NCBI GenBank assembly: GCA_003560545.1
Contig: PWLK01000096.1
Location: 1-10,798 of the forward strand
Source of the DNA: Candidatus Woesearchaeota archaeon
Lineage (GTDB): Archaea; Nanobdellota; Nanobdellia; Woesearchaeales; 21-14-0-10-32-9
DNA length: 10,798 nucleotides
Direction of reading: 5' to 3'
The notes below the pieces were generated by a model that did no database searches, was not told the DNA's origin, and saw only the letters and a program-made list of their open reading frames with translations. Made by a program: the position numbers and the translations under genes. Shown one piece after another: positions 1-5,550 of this stretch (within the stretch, counting starts at the first letter, position 1; each line of letters opens with the position of its first letter).

Positions 1-128
1 ATGATTACACAGACAAAACCAAAGCGGCGTTAATGCTCATAAGAGAAATTAACGGATCAAAAATAATAATAAAGACAACGAACACCTCAGGGACGCTGAG
101 GAAAGCAAGAGAAAAAATTAGTAGGTGA
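1..128 (+). CDS. rnp2: RNase P protein component 2 (Pop5/Rnp2), C-terminal fragment
   Basis: The frame starting at base 3 is open from the window edge to TGA at 126-128 and gives 41 residues, beginning DYTDKTKAALMLIREING and ending SGTLRKAREKISR. The SGT-[IL]-R-x-x-x ending after a basic beta strand is typical of the Pop5 family, which in archaea is about 120 residues, so only the last third is here. Pop5 pairs with Rpp30 and activates the catalytic RNA of RNase P, which trims tRNA 5' leaders. Position supports the call: archaeal exosome superoperons commonly place RNase P subunits just before proteasome alpha. The stop lies inside the GGTGA ribosome binding site (124-128) of the next gene, so the two are cotranscribed. 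The N-terminus is outside the window; the call rests on a short tail plus context. Confidence 0.72.
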   Translation, partial: DYTDKTKAALMLIREINGSKIIIKTTNTSGTLRKAREKISR

Positions 129-135
129 AAAAAAC

Positions 136-852
136 ATGGAACCAGTACAGCACCAAATGATGGGATACGACAGGGCAATAACAATGTTCAGCCCTGACGG
201 AAGGCTCTTACAAGTAGAATACGCAAAAAGAACCGTAAGACTTGGCAACACAGCCATAGGAATGGTATGCAAGGACGGCGTAATACTAGTAACGGATAAG
301 CGCTTAGTGGACAAACTAGTAGTCCCGGAGTCAATAGAAAAAATTTTCAAGATAGACCAGCACGTCATGGCAACCGCAGCAGGAATCCTGAGCGATGCAA
401 GGGTCTTGATTGAAAGAGCACAAGTCAAAGCCCAGCAGCACAGGGTTGATTTTGACTCCCCGATAGACAACTTGGCCGTTGTAAAAGACCTTTGCAACTT
501 AAAGCAATACACTACTCAGTCAGGAGGCCTTAGGCCTTTCGGAGTATCACTACTAGTTGCAGGCGTGGATGAGAAAGGAGCATCCTTGTACGAGACAGAC
601 CCAACCGGTATCTTTAACCAGTTCAAGGCAAGCGTTATCGGAGAAGGAGAAGCAGACTTGGAGGAAATGCTTCACAAGGAGTACAAGGAAAGCATGACCA
701 TGGATGAAGGCCTTCAGCTCGCAATCAAGATGCTTAAGAAAGTGTTGAACGACAACTTCAAAGCAGAAAGGATTGATGCTGCGAGGATTCCGAATGACAA
801 GAAAGTCATGGAAAAGGTAACCAAGGAGAAAATTGAGAAATACCTAAAATGA
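136..852 (+). CDS. psmA: Proteasome subunit alpha
   Basis: Encodes 238 residues, the usual size for an archaeal 20S proteasome alpha subunit. The family signature is clear near the N-terminus: YDRAITMFSPDGRLLQVEYA at residues 11-30, followed by GNTAIGM at 37-43. Alpha subunits form the outer seven-membered rings of the 20S core, gate substrate entry and dock the PAN or Cdc48 ATPase. Lys69 in EKIFKID matches the pocket lysine that accepts the C-terminal HbYX tail of the ATPase (known for the family). There is no propeptide or catalytic N-terminal Thr, as expected for alpha rather than beta. The start is set by GGTGA at 124-128, 7 nt before ATG. The TGA overlaps the SBDS start as ATGA, so translation of the two is probably coupled. 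The beta subunit is not in this window. Confidence 0.97.
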   Translation: MEPVQHQMMGYDRAITMFSPDGRLLQVEYAKRTVRLGNTAIGMVCKDGVILVTDKRLVDKLVVPESIEKIFKIDQHVMATAAGILSDARVLIERAQVKAQQHRVDFDSPIDNLAVVKDLCNLKQYTTQSGGLRPFGVSLLVAGVDEKGASLYETDPTGIFNQFKASVIGEGEADLEEMLHKEYKESMTMDEGLQLAIKMLKKVLNDNFKAERIDAARIPNDKKVMEKVTKEKIEKYLK

Positions 853-1574
853 GAAAGCCACATATTTTCCACGAGGAGCGCTTGAGCTTAAACCTTGTCA
901 AGTACCATAAGCATGGCAAGACCTTTGAATTAGTGGTTGACCCGGACTTAGCAATTGCTTACAAGGACAAAAAGCAAAAAAACCTTGAAGATCTCAAAGA
1001 GCTCTTGAAAGCCGAGAACATTTTCTTTGATGCAAAAAAAGGAGAGTTAGTATCCGAGCAAGAAGTAAAAAGCGTGTTCGGAACCAATAACATCTTGGAA
1101 GCCGCTGATAAGATGTTGCACGAAGGAGAAATTCAGTTAACAGCGGAGCACAGGGAAAAACTAAGGCAGGACAAAAAGAAGAAGATAGTAGAACTAATTC
1201 ATAGGAGTGCTATAAACCCGAAGACAGGAACACCGCACCCTGTTTCAAGGATTGAAAACGCTTTAGAAGAAGCAAAAATAAAGGTTGACGAGTTCAAAAA
1301 GGCTGAAGACCAGGTTTCAGATATACTATCCAGGCTTAAGCCTATAATACCTATTAAGTTCGAGCAGAGATCAATAGATATTAAGCTGCCATTGCAATAC
1401 GCGGCTAAGCTAAGAAACCTCATAGTGTCTTATGGCAAGCTCGAAAGAGAGGAATGGCTTGGTGATGGCTCGTATGCGTGCAGGATAAAAATCCCTGCAG
1501 GGCTGCAATCCCAGCTCATAGACGACCTGAATAACAGGACGCATGGCAACGTAAATATAAGCATAGAAAAATAA
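849..1574 (+). CDS. Ribosome maturation protein SBDS/Sdo1
   Basis: Encodes 241 residues, matching archaeal SBDS orthologues (about 230-240). The N-terminal FYSH domain (about residues 1-90) contains the archaeal-like stretch VFGTNNILEAADKMLHEGEIQLTAEHR. It is followed by a helical domain with IHRSAINPKTGTPHPVSRIENALEEA (about 116-143) and a C-terminal ferredoxin-like domain (IPIKFEQRSIDIKLPLQYA onward). In eukaryotes SBDS works with the GTPase EFL1 to release the anti-association factor eIF6 from the 60S subunit; the archaeal protein is thought to act in late large-subunit maturation. The gene overlaps psmA by 4 nt and has no clear Shine-Dalgarno, which suggests translational coupling. Its place between psmA and rrp4 is the classic archaeal order. 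Confidence 0.95.
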   Translation: MRKPHIFHEERLSLNLVKYHKHGKTFELVVDPDLAIAYKDKKQKNLEDLKELLKAENIFFDAKKGELVSEQEVKSVFGTNNILEAADKMLHEGEIQLTAEHREKLRQDKKKKIVELIHRSAINPKTGTPHPVSRIENALEEAKIKVDEFKKAEDQVSDILSRLKPIIPIKFEQRSIDIKLPLQYAAKLRNLIVSYGKLEREEWLGDGSYACRIKIPAGLQSQLIDDLNNRTHGNVNISIEK

Positions 1575-1585
1575 AAGGTGAAAAG

Positions 1586-2320
1586 ATGAGTGAATTATTA
1601 GCAAAAGAAAGAGAAGTAGTAGTGCCAGGCCAGGTACTGGCAAACGGAATTGATTACATACCTGGGAACGGAACGTACAGGCATGATGACAAAGTCCTGG
1701 CTAACAGGCTTGGCATCTTATCCGTAGAAGGAAAAGTCCTTAAGACCATGCCTTTGGCTGGCAGGTACATGCCGAAGAAAGACGATGTAATAATAGGAAG
1801 GGTTGATGATATCCTGATGAGTGGGTGGCGCTTGGAGATAAACAGCCCTTACTCAGCTGTTCTTCCTTTGAAAGATGCAAGCTTTGACTTCATCGCGAAA
1901 GGAGCAGACCTGACGAAGTATTTCAAGCTCGATGATTACGTCGTGGTTAAGATAACACAGGTAACAAGCCAGAACCTCGTGGATGTTACTGCGAAAGGCC
2001 AGGGCTTGAGAAAGCTTAGGGGTGGACGCGTGATAAAGGTAAACCCTCAAAAGGTTCCTAGGATAATTGGCAAGAAAGGAAGCATGGTTTCCATGCTGAA
2101 AAGAGCCACGGATTGCAAGGTTATCGTAGGGCAGAATGGATTTGTTTGGATTGAGGGCAGCCCTGAAATGGAAGTTATAATTGTCAGGGCGATCAGGAAG
2201 ATTGAAACGGAAAGCCATTATTCTGGTTTAACTGAAAGCCTGAAAGGATTCCTTGAAAAAGAGACCGGCAAGAAAATAGAGGATGATGCGCCGGAAAATA
2301 ATGATCAGAAGGTGAATTAA
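1586..2320 (+). CDS. rrp4: Exosome complex RNA-binding protein Rrp4
   Basis: Encodes 244 residues, normal for archaeal Rrp4. The N-terminal domain includes VVPGQVLANG and IPGNGTYRHDD (about 12-34). A central S1 domain covers about residues 65-140 (IIGRVDDILMSGWRLEINSPYSAVLPL). A C-terminal KH domain holds the PRIIGKKGSMVSMLKRATDCKVIVGQNGFVWI segment with its GKKG loop. Rrp4 forms the RNA-binding cap on top of the Rrp41/Rrp42 hexamer, threads 3' ends into the pore, and prefers A-rich RNA. The tail after about residue 228 is acidic and low in complexity (EDDAPENNDQ). A GGTGA at 1577-1581, 4 nt from ATG, supports the start. The gene encodes the Shine-Dalgarno of rrp41 within its own last codons. 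Confidence 0.96.
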   Translation: MSELLAKEREVVVPGQVLANGIDYIPGNGTYRHDDKVLANRLGILSVEGKVLKTMPLAGRYMPKKDDVIIGRVDDILMSGWRLEINSPYSAVLPLKDASFDFIAKGADLTKYFKLDDYVVVKITQVTSQNLVDVTAKGQGLRKLRGGRVIKVNPQKVPRIIGKKGSMVSMLKRATDCKVIVGQNGFVWIEGSPEMEVIIVRAIRKIETESHYSGLTESLKGFLEKETGKKIEDDAPENNDQKVN

Positions 2321-2322
2321 GA

Positions 2323-3030
2323 ATGGAAAAATTTGAGAGACCAACTAAGAGAAAGCCAGAAGAGACAAGGCCTGTGGAGGCAGAAGCAGGTGTTATTAAG
2401 AAAGCAGATGGCTCTGCAAGGTTTAAGATTGGCGACACAGAGGCTTACGCGGCTGTTTACGGCCCAAGGGATTTGCACCCTAAGTTCTTGCAAGACCCAA
2501 AAACAGGGATTCTTAGGTGTAGTTATAGCATGCTCCCGTTCTCCGGTGACGGTACAAGGGTAAGGCCTGGTCCGAGCAGGAGGAGTAAGGAGATAAGCCT
2601 TGTAACTGAGAAAGCATTGTTGCCGGTTATGAACTTAGAGGATTATCCTAACACAGTGGTTGATGTTTTCATTGAGCTCCCTCAGACGGATGCAGGGAGT
2701 AGGTGTGCGGGTATTTGCGCGGCAGCAATTGCATTGGCAGATGCAGGTTTGATAATGAAGGATATGGTTTCCGCGGTAAGCGTAGGCCAGGTCCGCGGGC
2801 ACTTGCTTGTTGATCTTGATGGCGATGAAGAGCACATGGATGAAAACGAAGCTGCAGATGTACCGGTTGCCATGATTCCAAGCACTGAAGAAATAACTTT
2901 GCTTCAGATGGATGGCATTGTAACAAAAGAAGATTTGTCTAAAGCTTTGGAAATGGTTAAGCCTGCTTTGAAAGAGATAGCGGAGAAGCAGCGTGAAGCC
3001 CTGAAAAAGAAGTATGAGAGAGAAGCATGA
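2323..3030 (+). CDS. rrp41: Exosome complex exonuclease Rrp41 (catalytic RNase PH subunit)
   Basis: Encodes 235 residues of a single RNase PH domain. Rrp41 is the active phosphorolytic subunit: in a hexamer with Rrp42 it degrades RNA 3' to 5' using inorganic phosphate, and can also add tails from nucleoside diphosphates. Visible family features are the RNA-binding arginines in PSRRSKEISLVTEKAL (Arg86, Arg87), the phosphate-binding loop TDAGSRCAG (about 122-130), and two acidic positions, Asp173 and Asp179 in DENEAADVPVAM. The spacing of these two matches the catalytic aspartates of Sulfolobus Rrp41, so the enzyme should be active. GGTGA at 2311-2315 lies 7 nt before ATG, inside the end of rrp4. 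Confidence 0.97.
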   Translation: MEKFERPTKRKPEETRPVEAEAGVIKKADGSARFKIGDTEAYAAVYGPRDLHPKFLQDPKTGILRCSYSMLPFSGDGTRVRPGPSRRSKEISLVTEKALLPVMNLEDYPNTVVDVFIELPQTDAGSRCAGICAAAIALADAGLIMKDMVSAVSVGQVRGHLLVDLDGDEEHMDENEAADVPVAMIPSTEEITLLQMDGIVTKEDLSKALEMVKPALKEIAEKQREALKKKYEREA

Positions 3031-3048
3031 TTAGAAGGTGAAAATAAG

Positions 3049-3834
3049 ATGAACCAGGAAATACTTGAACACATAAAGAACTCTTTGAAGAAAGGAGTGA
3101 GGATTGACGGGCGAAAGCCTGATGAGATAAGAAAGGTAACGATAGAGACAGGATTCCTTACAACAGCCGAGGGTAGTGCAAGGGTAAAATTCGGCGATGC
3201 AGAAGTATTAGCAGGAATTAAGATGGCTTTGGAAAAGCCTTACCCGGACACGCCTGAAGACGGCGTCTTAATGGTTAACTCAGAACTATTGCCTTTGAGC
3301 AACCCTGAATTCGAAGCAGGGCCTCCCAGTATTGATTCCATAGAAACTGCGAGGGTTATAGACAGGGGCATCAGGGAGAGCAAGACTATTGACACGAAGG
3401 CTTTGTGCGTGGAGAAAGGAGAAAAAGTCTGGAGTGTAGCCATAGATATTGTTCCGATTAACTACGAGGGAAACCTTATAGATATGGGTGGCTTGGCGGC
3501 AATCGCAGCCCTTAAGACGGCAAGGTTTCCTTTGGTAAAAGACGATGGGACTATTGATTACCATGAGAGGACTGATAAAAAGCTGGATTTGAAAAAAATG
3601 CCTATACCTGTAACTGTTTGCAAGATAGGCGATGTATTCATCGTTGACCCGACGGATGAGGAAGAAAAGGCTATTGATGCAAGGCTTACAGTGACTTCGA
3701 TTGATGATAAGACGCTTTGTGCTCTCCAGAAAGGAGGGGATCATCCTTTATCCGAAACAGATATAAATGATATGGTGGAATTGGCGCTTAAGAAGGCAGG
3801 CGAGTTAAGAAAAGCGCTTGAAGAGGTGAACTAA
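3049..3834 (+). CDS. rrp42: Exosome complex component Rrp42
   Basis: Encodes 261 residues with an RNase PH fold, the non-catalytic partner of Rrp41. The N-terminal helix and signature KKGVRIDGRKPDEIRKVTIETGFL (about 14-37) precede GSARVKFGDAEVLAGIK. The stretch ARVIDRGIRESKTID carries basic residues known in the family to help hold RNA in the ring. The active-site aspartate pair seen in Rrp41 is absent, as expected. Three Rrp41/Rrp42 dimers make the hexamer. The order rrp4-rrp41-rrp42 is the canonical archaeal exosome arrangement. The start is supported by GGTGA at 3037-3041, 7 nt before ATG. The stop overlaps the rpoK start as TAATG. Confidence 0.97.
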   Translation: MNQEILEHIKNSLKKGVRIDGRKPDEIRKVTIETGFLTTAEGSARVKFGDAEVLAGIKMALEKPYPDTPEDGVLMVNSELLPLSNPEFEAGPPSIDSIETARVIDRGIRESKTIDTKALCVEKGEKVWSVAIDIVPINYEGNLIDMGGLAAIAALKTARFPLVKDDGTIDYHERTDKKLDLKKMPIPVTVCKIGDVFIVDPTDEEEKAIDARLTVTSIDDKTLCALQKGGDHPLSETDINDMVELALKKAGELRKALEEVN

Positions 3835-4058
3835 TGCAGCAGAGAGAGCTTGATAAGGATAAGTTTACTAAGTACGAGAAGGCTAGGGTTATTGGTTCAA
3901 GGGCTTTGCAGATTAGCATGGGAGCTCCTTTCCTTGTGAAGCTCACGGATAAGCAGTTAAAGGAATTGAATTATAATCCTATTGAGATCGCAAAGCTTGA
4001 GTTCAGGGAAGGCTTAATACCTATGGAAGTTAAGAGGCTTAAGCCTCATGAGAGATGA
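3834..4058 (+). CDS. rpoK: DNA-directed RNA polymerase subunit Rpo6 (RpoK)
   Basis: Encodes 74 residues. The stretch KYEKARVIGSRALQISMGAP (about 13-32) is the diagnostic core of archaeal RpoK, eukaryotic Rpb6 and bacterial omega, and is followed by NYNPIEIAKLEFREGLIPMEVKR. The subunit clamps the largest RNA polymerase subunit and supports assembly and stability. Translation starts in the TAATG junction with rrp42, with GGTGA at 3825-3829, 4 nt upstream. In many archaea rpoK sits in the rpoD-rpl18e-rpl13-rps9-rpoN cluster, so its place directly behind rrp42 is a less usual link between transcription and RNA decay genes. It overlaps the next gene by ATGA at 4055-4058. Confidence 0.95.
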   Translation: MQQRELDKDKFTKYEKARVIGSRALQISMGAPFLVKLTDKQLKELNYNPIEIAKLEFREGLIPMEVKRLKPHER

Positions 4059-4729
4059 GCCTGGAAAAAGAAAGTACTGGTGATGGCTCTGAAACGTTTA
4101 GGCATCCTGTTCTCGGCGAGTTATACCATACTAGGTCTGGCGCGGTAACAGAGGCATTGGAAAAGTATTCTGTGCCGTTAAAAGTCTGGCTTAAGGAAAG
4201 CCCTGTCTTGCTTGATGTGTGTTTTGGGCTTGGCTATAATTCTGCTGCAGCCATAGATGTTATAAGGCAGAAGGGTAATAATTCTTTGATAACTATTTAT
4301 TGTTTTGAGAATGACAGGGAGATACTGCGAAAAGTTATGAGTGTAAGCCCTGGCTTTGGCTCTTATAGTTTAATAAAGAATTTTGTAAATAAGTTCTTGG
4401 AAGAGCAAGTAGTTGTTTTCGAGGAGGAAAATGTGAGGCTCGTAATGTTTTTCGGTGATGCCAGGGAAGAAGTGAGAAAGGTTAGGGCTGGAGCCGATTA
4501 CGTTTTTCTTGATCCTTTTTCTCCTAAGAAGCAGCCAGGTCTTTGGACAACGGATTTTATGAAGGATATTTTTGCCGCCATGAAAGAAGAGGGTTGTCTT
4601 GCTACGTATTCTTATGCCAGGTCAGTGCGGGTTGCATTGGAAAGTGCTGGGTTTAAAGTGTTTCCAGGCCCTGTTATTGGGCGGAGAAGCCCTAGCACTA
4701 TTGCGTGCAAGCATAAGAAAACTTTATAA
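4055..4729 (+). CDS. MnmC-like SAM-dependent methyltransferase (DUF752 type), probable tRNA wobble-uridine modification
   Basis: Encodes 224 residues resembling the methyltransferase half of bacterial MnmC. The N-terminal segment DGSETFRHPVLGELYHTRSGAVTEALEKY (about 10-38) fits the MnmC pattern 'DGS-T...GE-YHS-GA--E'. The SAM-binding motif I is LLDVCFGLGYNSAAA (52-66). The MnmC hallmark appears as DYVFLDPFSPKKQPGLWT (148-165). Bacterial MnmC methylates nm5U34 to mnm5U34; stand-alone versions without the FAD oxidase domain (as in Aquifex) do the same step alone. The oxidase domain is absent here. Archaea generally lack MnmE/MnmG, so the substrate is uncertain: another U34 side-chain intermediate is possible. 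The gene overlaps rpoK by 4 nt and is the last gene before the tRNA. The family assignment is firm; the exact reaction is inferred. Confidence 0.85.
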   Translation: MSLEKESTGDGSETFRHPVLGELYHTRSGAVTEALEKYSVPLKVWLKESPVLLDVCFGLGYNSAAAIDVIRQKGNNSLITIYCFENDREILRKVMSVSPGFGSYSLIKNFVNKFLEEQVVVFEEENVRLVMFFGDAREEVRKVRAGADYVFLDPFSPKKQPGLWTTDFMKDIFAAMKEEGCLATYSYARSVRVALESAGFKVFPGPVIGRRSPSTIACKHKKTL

Positions 4730-4730
4730 A
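4723..4730 (+). promoter_or_regulatory. TATA box for tRNA-Pro
   Basis: TTTATAAA covers the stop codon of the methyltransferase gene and ends about 30 nt before the first base of the tRNA (4761). That is the spacing expected for an archaeal TATA box with a start a few bases upstream of the tRNA. It is the best TATA match in this part of the window. Confidence 0.6.
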
Positions 4731-4736
4731 CACCTC

Positions 4737-4742
4737 TTTTTT
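4737..4742 (+). terminator. T-tract possibly ending the exosome operon transcript
   Basis: A run of six T follows the methyltransferase stop codon by 7 nt and precedes the tRNA. Archaeal RNA polymerase commonly terminates at oligo-T in the non-template strand without a hairpin. It lies downstream of the tRNA TATA box and upstream of the expected tRNA start, so it would not block the tRNA. No supporting hairpin is seen. Confidence 0.35.
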
Positions 4743-4760
4743 CCTCTGAGAGCAGTGGCT

Positions 4761-4869
4761 GGGGCTGTGGGGTAGCTTGGCTAACCTTTTAGGTTTGGGA
4801 CCTGAAGCCCCCGGTTCAAACTAATACATTGGCTGGTAGTCATTATTAATGAAAGTCCGGGCAGCCCCA
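4761..4869 (+). tRNA. tRNA-Pro (anticodon TGG) with an insertion in the T-loop
   Basis: The cloverleaf can be folded by hand. The acceptor stem GGGGCTG (4761-4767) pairs perfectly with CAGCCCC (4862-4868), with discriminator A4869 and no encoded CCA. T8 is 4768. The D-stem is GGGT/ACCT (4770-4773 with 4784-4787), with A14 and the G18-G19 pair (4779-4780) in the D-loop. The anticodon stem is TTAGG/CCTGA (4789-4793 with 4801-4805), and the loop TTTGGGA has anticodon TGG at 4796-4798. The variable loop is AGCC. The T-stem is CCCGG/CCGGG (4810-4814 with 4857-4861). The region between the T-stem halves is 42 nt instead of 7 and starts with the expected TTCAA, which implies about 35 extra nt that must be spliced out. 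The anticodon loop itself has no intron. UGG reads the proline CCN family by wobble. Confidence 0.92.
4820..4854 (+). other. Probable non-canonical tRNA intron (about 35 nt) in the T-loop
   Basis: Removing 35 nt from 4815-4856 restores a normal seven-base T-loop: TTCAAGT if bases 4820-4854 or the equivalent 4819-4853 or 4818-4852 are removed, or TTCAAAT if 4821-4855 are removed. Inside it, CATT (4827-4830) can pair with AATG (4848-4851), and ACT (4820-4822) with AGT (4854-4856). This gives a stem with internal bulges that resembles a relaxed bulge-helix-bulge splice motif rather than the strict 3-4-3 form. The exact cut sites are not resolved. T-loop introns (about position 58-60) are known from some archaeal tRNAs. 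The boundaries given are one of the equivalent options. Confidence 0.7.
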
Positions 4870-4904
4870 TTCACATTAAAATTTTTTAAGAGGAACGATT
4901 CAAT

Positions 4905-5123
4905 ATGGCCGAGAAAACAAGTGGCTCAACAAAAAGGTTTGGAGTAAGGTATGGTAGGACTGTAAGGCATAAGCTTGCAAACATTGAAGCGCTTTCAAAA
5001 GCAAAGTATAAGTGCCCTTATTGTAGTGCGCAGAAGGTTAAGAAGAAGAGCGCCGGGATTTGGGAGTGCAGGAAGTGCGAGAAAGTTTTTACTGGGAAGG
5101 CTTACACTGCGGTTAAAGCATAA
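4905..5123 (+). CDS. rpl37ae: Large ribosomal subunit protein L37Ae (eL43), zinc ribbon
   Basis: Encodes 72 residues. The basic N-terminus (TKRFGVRYGRTVRHKLANIEA) and the zinc ribbon Cys37-x2-Cys40 ... Cys55-x2-Cys58 (KYKCPYC and WECRKCEK) define the L37Ae/L43 family. This protein sits on the 50S surface and binds 23S rRNA; it is absent from bacteria. The length is within the archaeal range (about 70-95). The start is ATG at 4905 with GAGGA at 4890-4894, 10 nt upstream. Only 35 nt separate it from the tRNA, so it may be cotranscribed with the tRNA or use a weak A/T-rich element at 4878-4889. It begins the run rpl37ae-rpo12-pcc1-prefoldin beta, a conserved archaeal order. Confidence 0.95.
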   Translation: MAEKTSGSTKRFGVRYGRTVRHKLANIEALSKAKYKCPYCSAQKVKKKSAGIWECRKCEKVFTGKAYTAVKA

Positions 5124-5147
5124 AGTTTTTTTTGTGGGTGAAATAAG

Positions 5148-5285
5148 ATGAGCGAATACAAATGTTTTTCATGCAATAAAATACTTGGCATGGATCATAT
5201 GAAGAAAAGGATTAGGTGTGTTTATTGCGGCTCTAAGATAGTCTTTAAGAGAAGGTCTGTTTCAACGACTGTTGAAGCGGTTTAA
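5148..5285 (+). CDS. rpoP: DNA-directed RNA polymerase subunit Rpo12 (RpoP)
   Basis: A short 45-residue gene that starts MSEYKCFSCNKILGMDHM and ends SVSTTVEAV. The zinc ribbon is Cys6-x2-Cys9 ... Cys24-x2-Cys27, and RIRCVYCGSKIVFKRR is the typical RpoP/Rpb12 core (RCPYCGSRI-KxR in relatives). The subunit links Rpo3/Rpo10 to the second largest polymerase subunit and is needed for assembly and open complex formation. GGTGA at 5137-5141 lies 6 nt before ATG, confirming the start. It sits between rpl37ae and pcc1, its common archaeal position. An eight-T tract (5126-5133) precedes it and might cause partial termination after rpl37ae. Confidence 0.95.
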   Translation: MSEYKCFSCNKILGMDHMKKRIRCVYCGSKIVFKRRSVSTTVEAV

Positions 5286-5292
5286 TAGGAAA

Positions 5293-5550
5293 ATGCTTAA
5301 GGCTGAAATACGAGTTGCAGACAAAGAAGGGCATCTTTACGAGTTATTCGGCTTCGAGCAGAAAGAAATGCTTGGTGGCCGGGTTAGGTACGATGTTACT
5401 AGGGAAAGCGGGGATCTCGTTGTAAGCGTTCAGGCAGAGGATTCCGTTGCTCTTCGCTCAGCTCTTAACACTGTAACTAAGATAATAACTGTTTACGAAA
5501 AAGCAAGGTCGTCAGTGGAAAATGGACAAGTCAACCGAGGAGAAAATTAA
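5293..5550 (+). CDS. pcc1: KEOPS complex subunit Pcc1
   Basis: The chosen ATG start gives 85 residues, close to the 75-90 usual for archaeal Pcc1. The strand-helix pattern MLKAEIRVADKEGHLYELFGFEQKEMLGGRVRYDVTRESGDLVVSVQAEDSVALRSALNTVTKIITVYEKA fits the family, and the D-S-V-A-L-R-S-A-L-N motif (about residues 48-57) is its best marker. Pcc1 dimerises and bridges Kae1-containing subunits in KEOPS, which makes the N6-threonylcarbamoyl-adenosine (t6A37) of ANN-decoding tRNAs. A TTG 21 nt upstream (5272) is in frame but would overlap rpo12 by 14 nt; the ATG, with AGGA at 5287-5290 just after the rpo12 stop, is preferred. The 3' end overlaps the prefoldin gene by 29 nt. Kae1, Bud32 and Cgi121 are not in the window. 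Confidence 0.87.
   Translation: MLKAEIRVADKEGHLYELFGFEQKEMLGGRVRYDVTRESGDLVVSVQAEDSVALRSALNTVTKIITVYEKARSSVENGQVNRGEN

Noticed and set aside
1..33. ATG at base 1 as a start of a short peptide
   Set aside because: It stops after 10 codons. The frame beginning at base 3 reads the conserved Pop5-like C-terminus instead.
85..101. Perfect 6-bp hairpin CCTCAG/CTGAGG with a 5-nt loop
   Set aside because: It lies wholly inside the coding sequence of the Pop5-like tail (the SGTLRK codons), is not followed by a T-run and precedes a cotranscribed gene, so a chance match is more likely than a terminator.
4762..4868. Alternative acceptor stem register GGGCTGT/GCAGCCC for the tRNA
   Set aside because: It ends in a T-G wobble, takes T8 and a T-stem base into the acceptor stem, and gives discriminator C. 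The 4761 register is perfectly paired with T8 and discriminator A.
4870..4904. CCA end or second tRNA after tRNA-Pro
   Set aside because: No CCA is encoded after the discriminator base, and the 35 nt to rpl37ae contain only an A/T-rich stretch and the GAGGA site.
5272..5292. TTG start adding 7 residues to Pcc1
   Set aside because: It would overlap rpo12 by 14 nt and lacks a Shine-Dalgarno. ATG 5293 directly follows the rpo12 stop, and the protein from there matches the family length.
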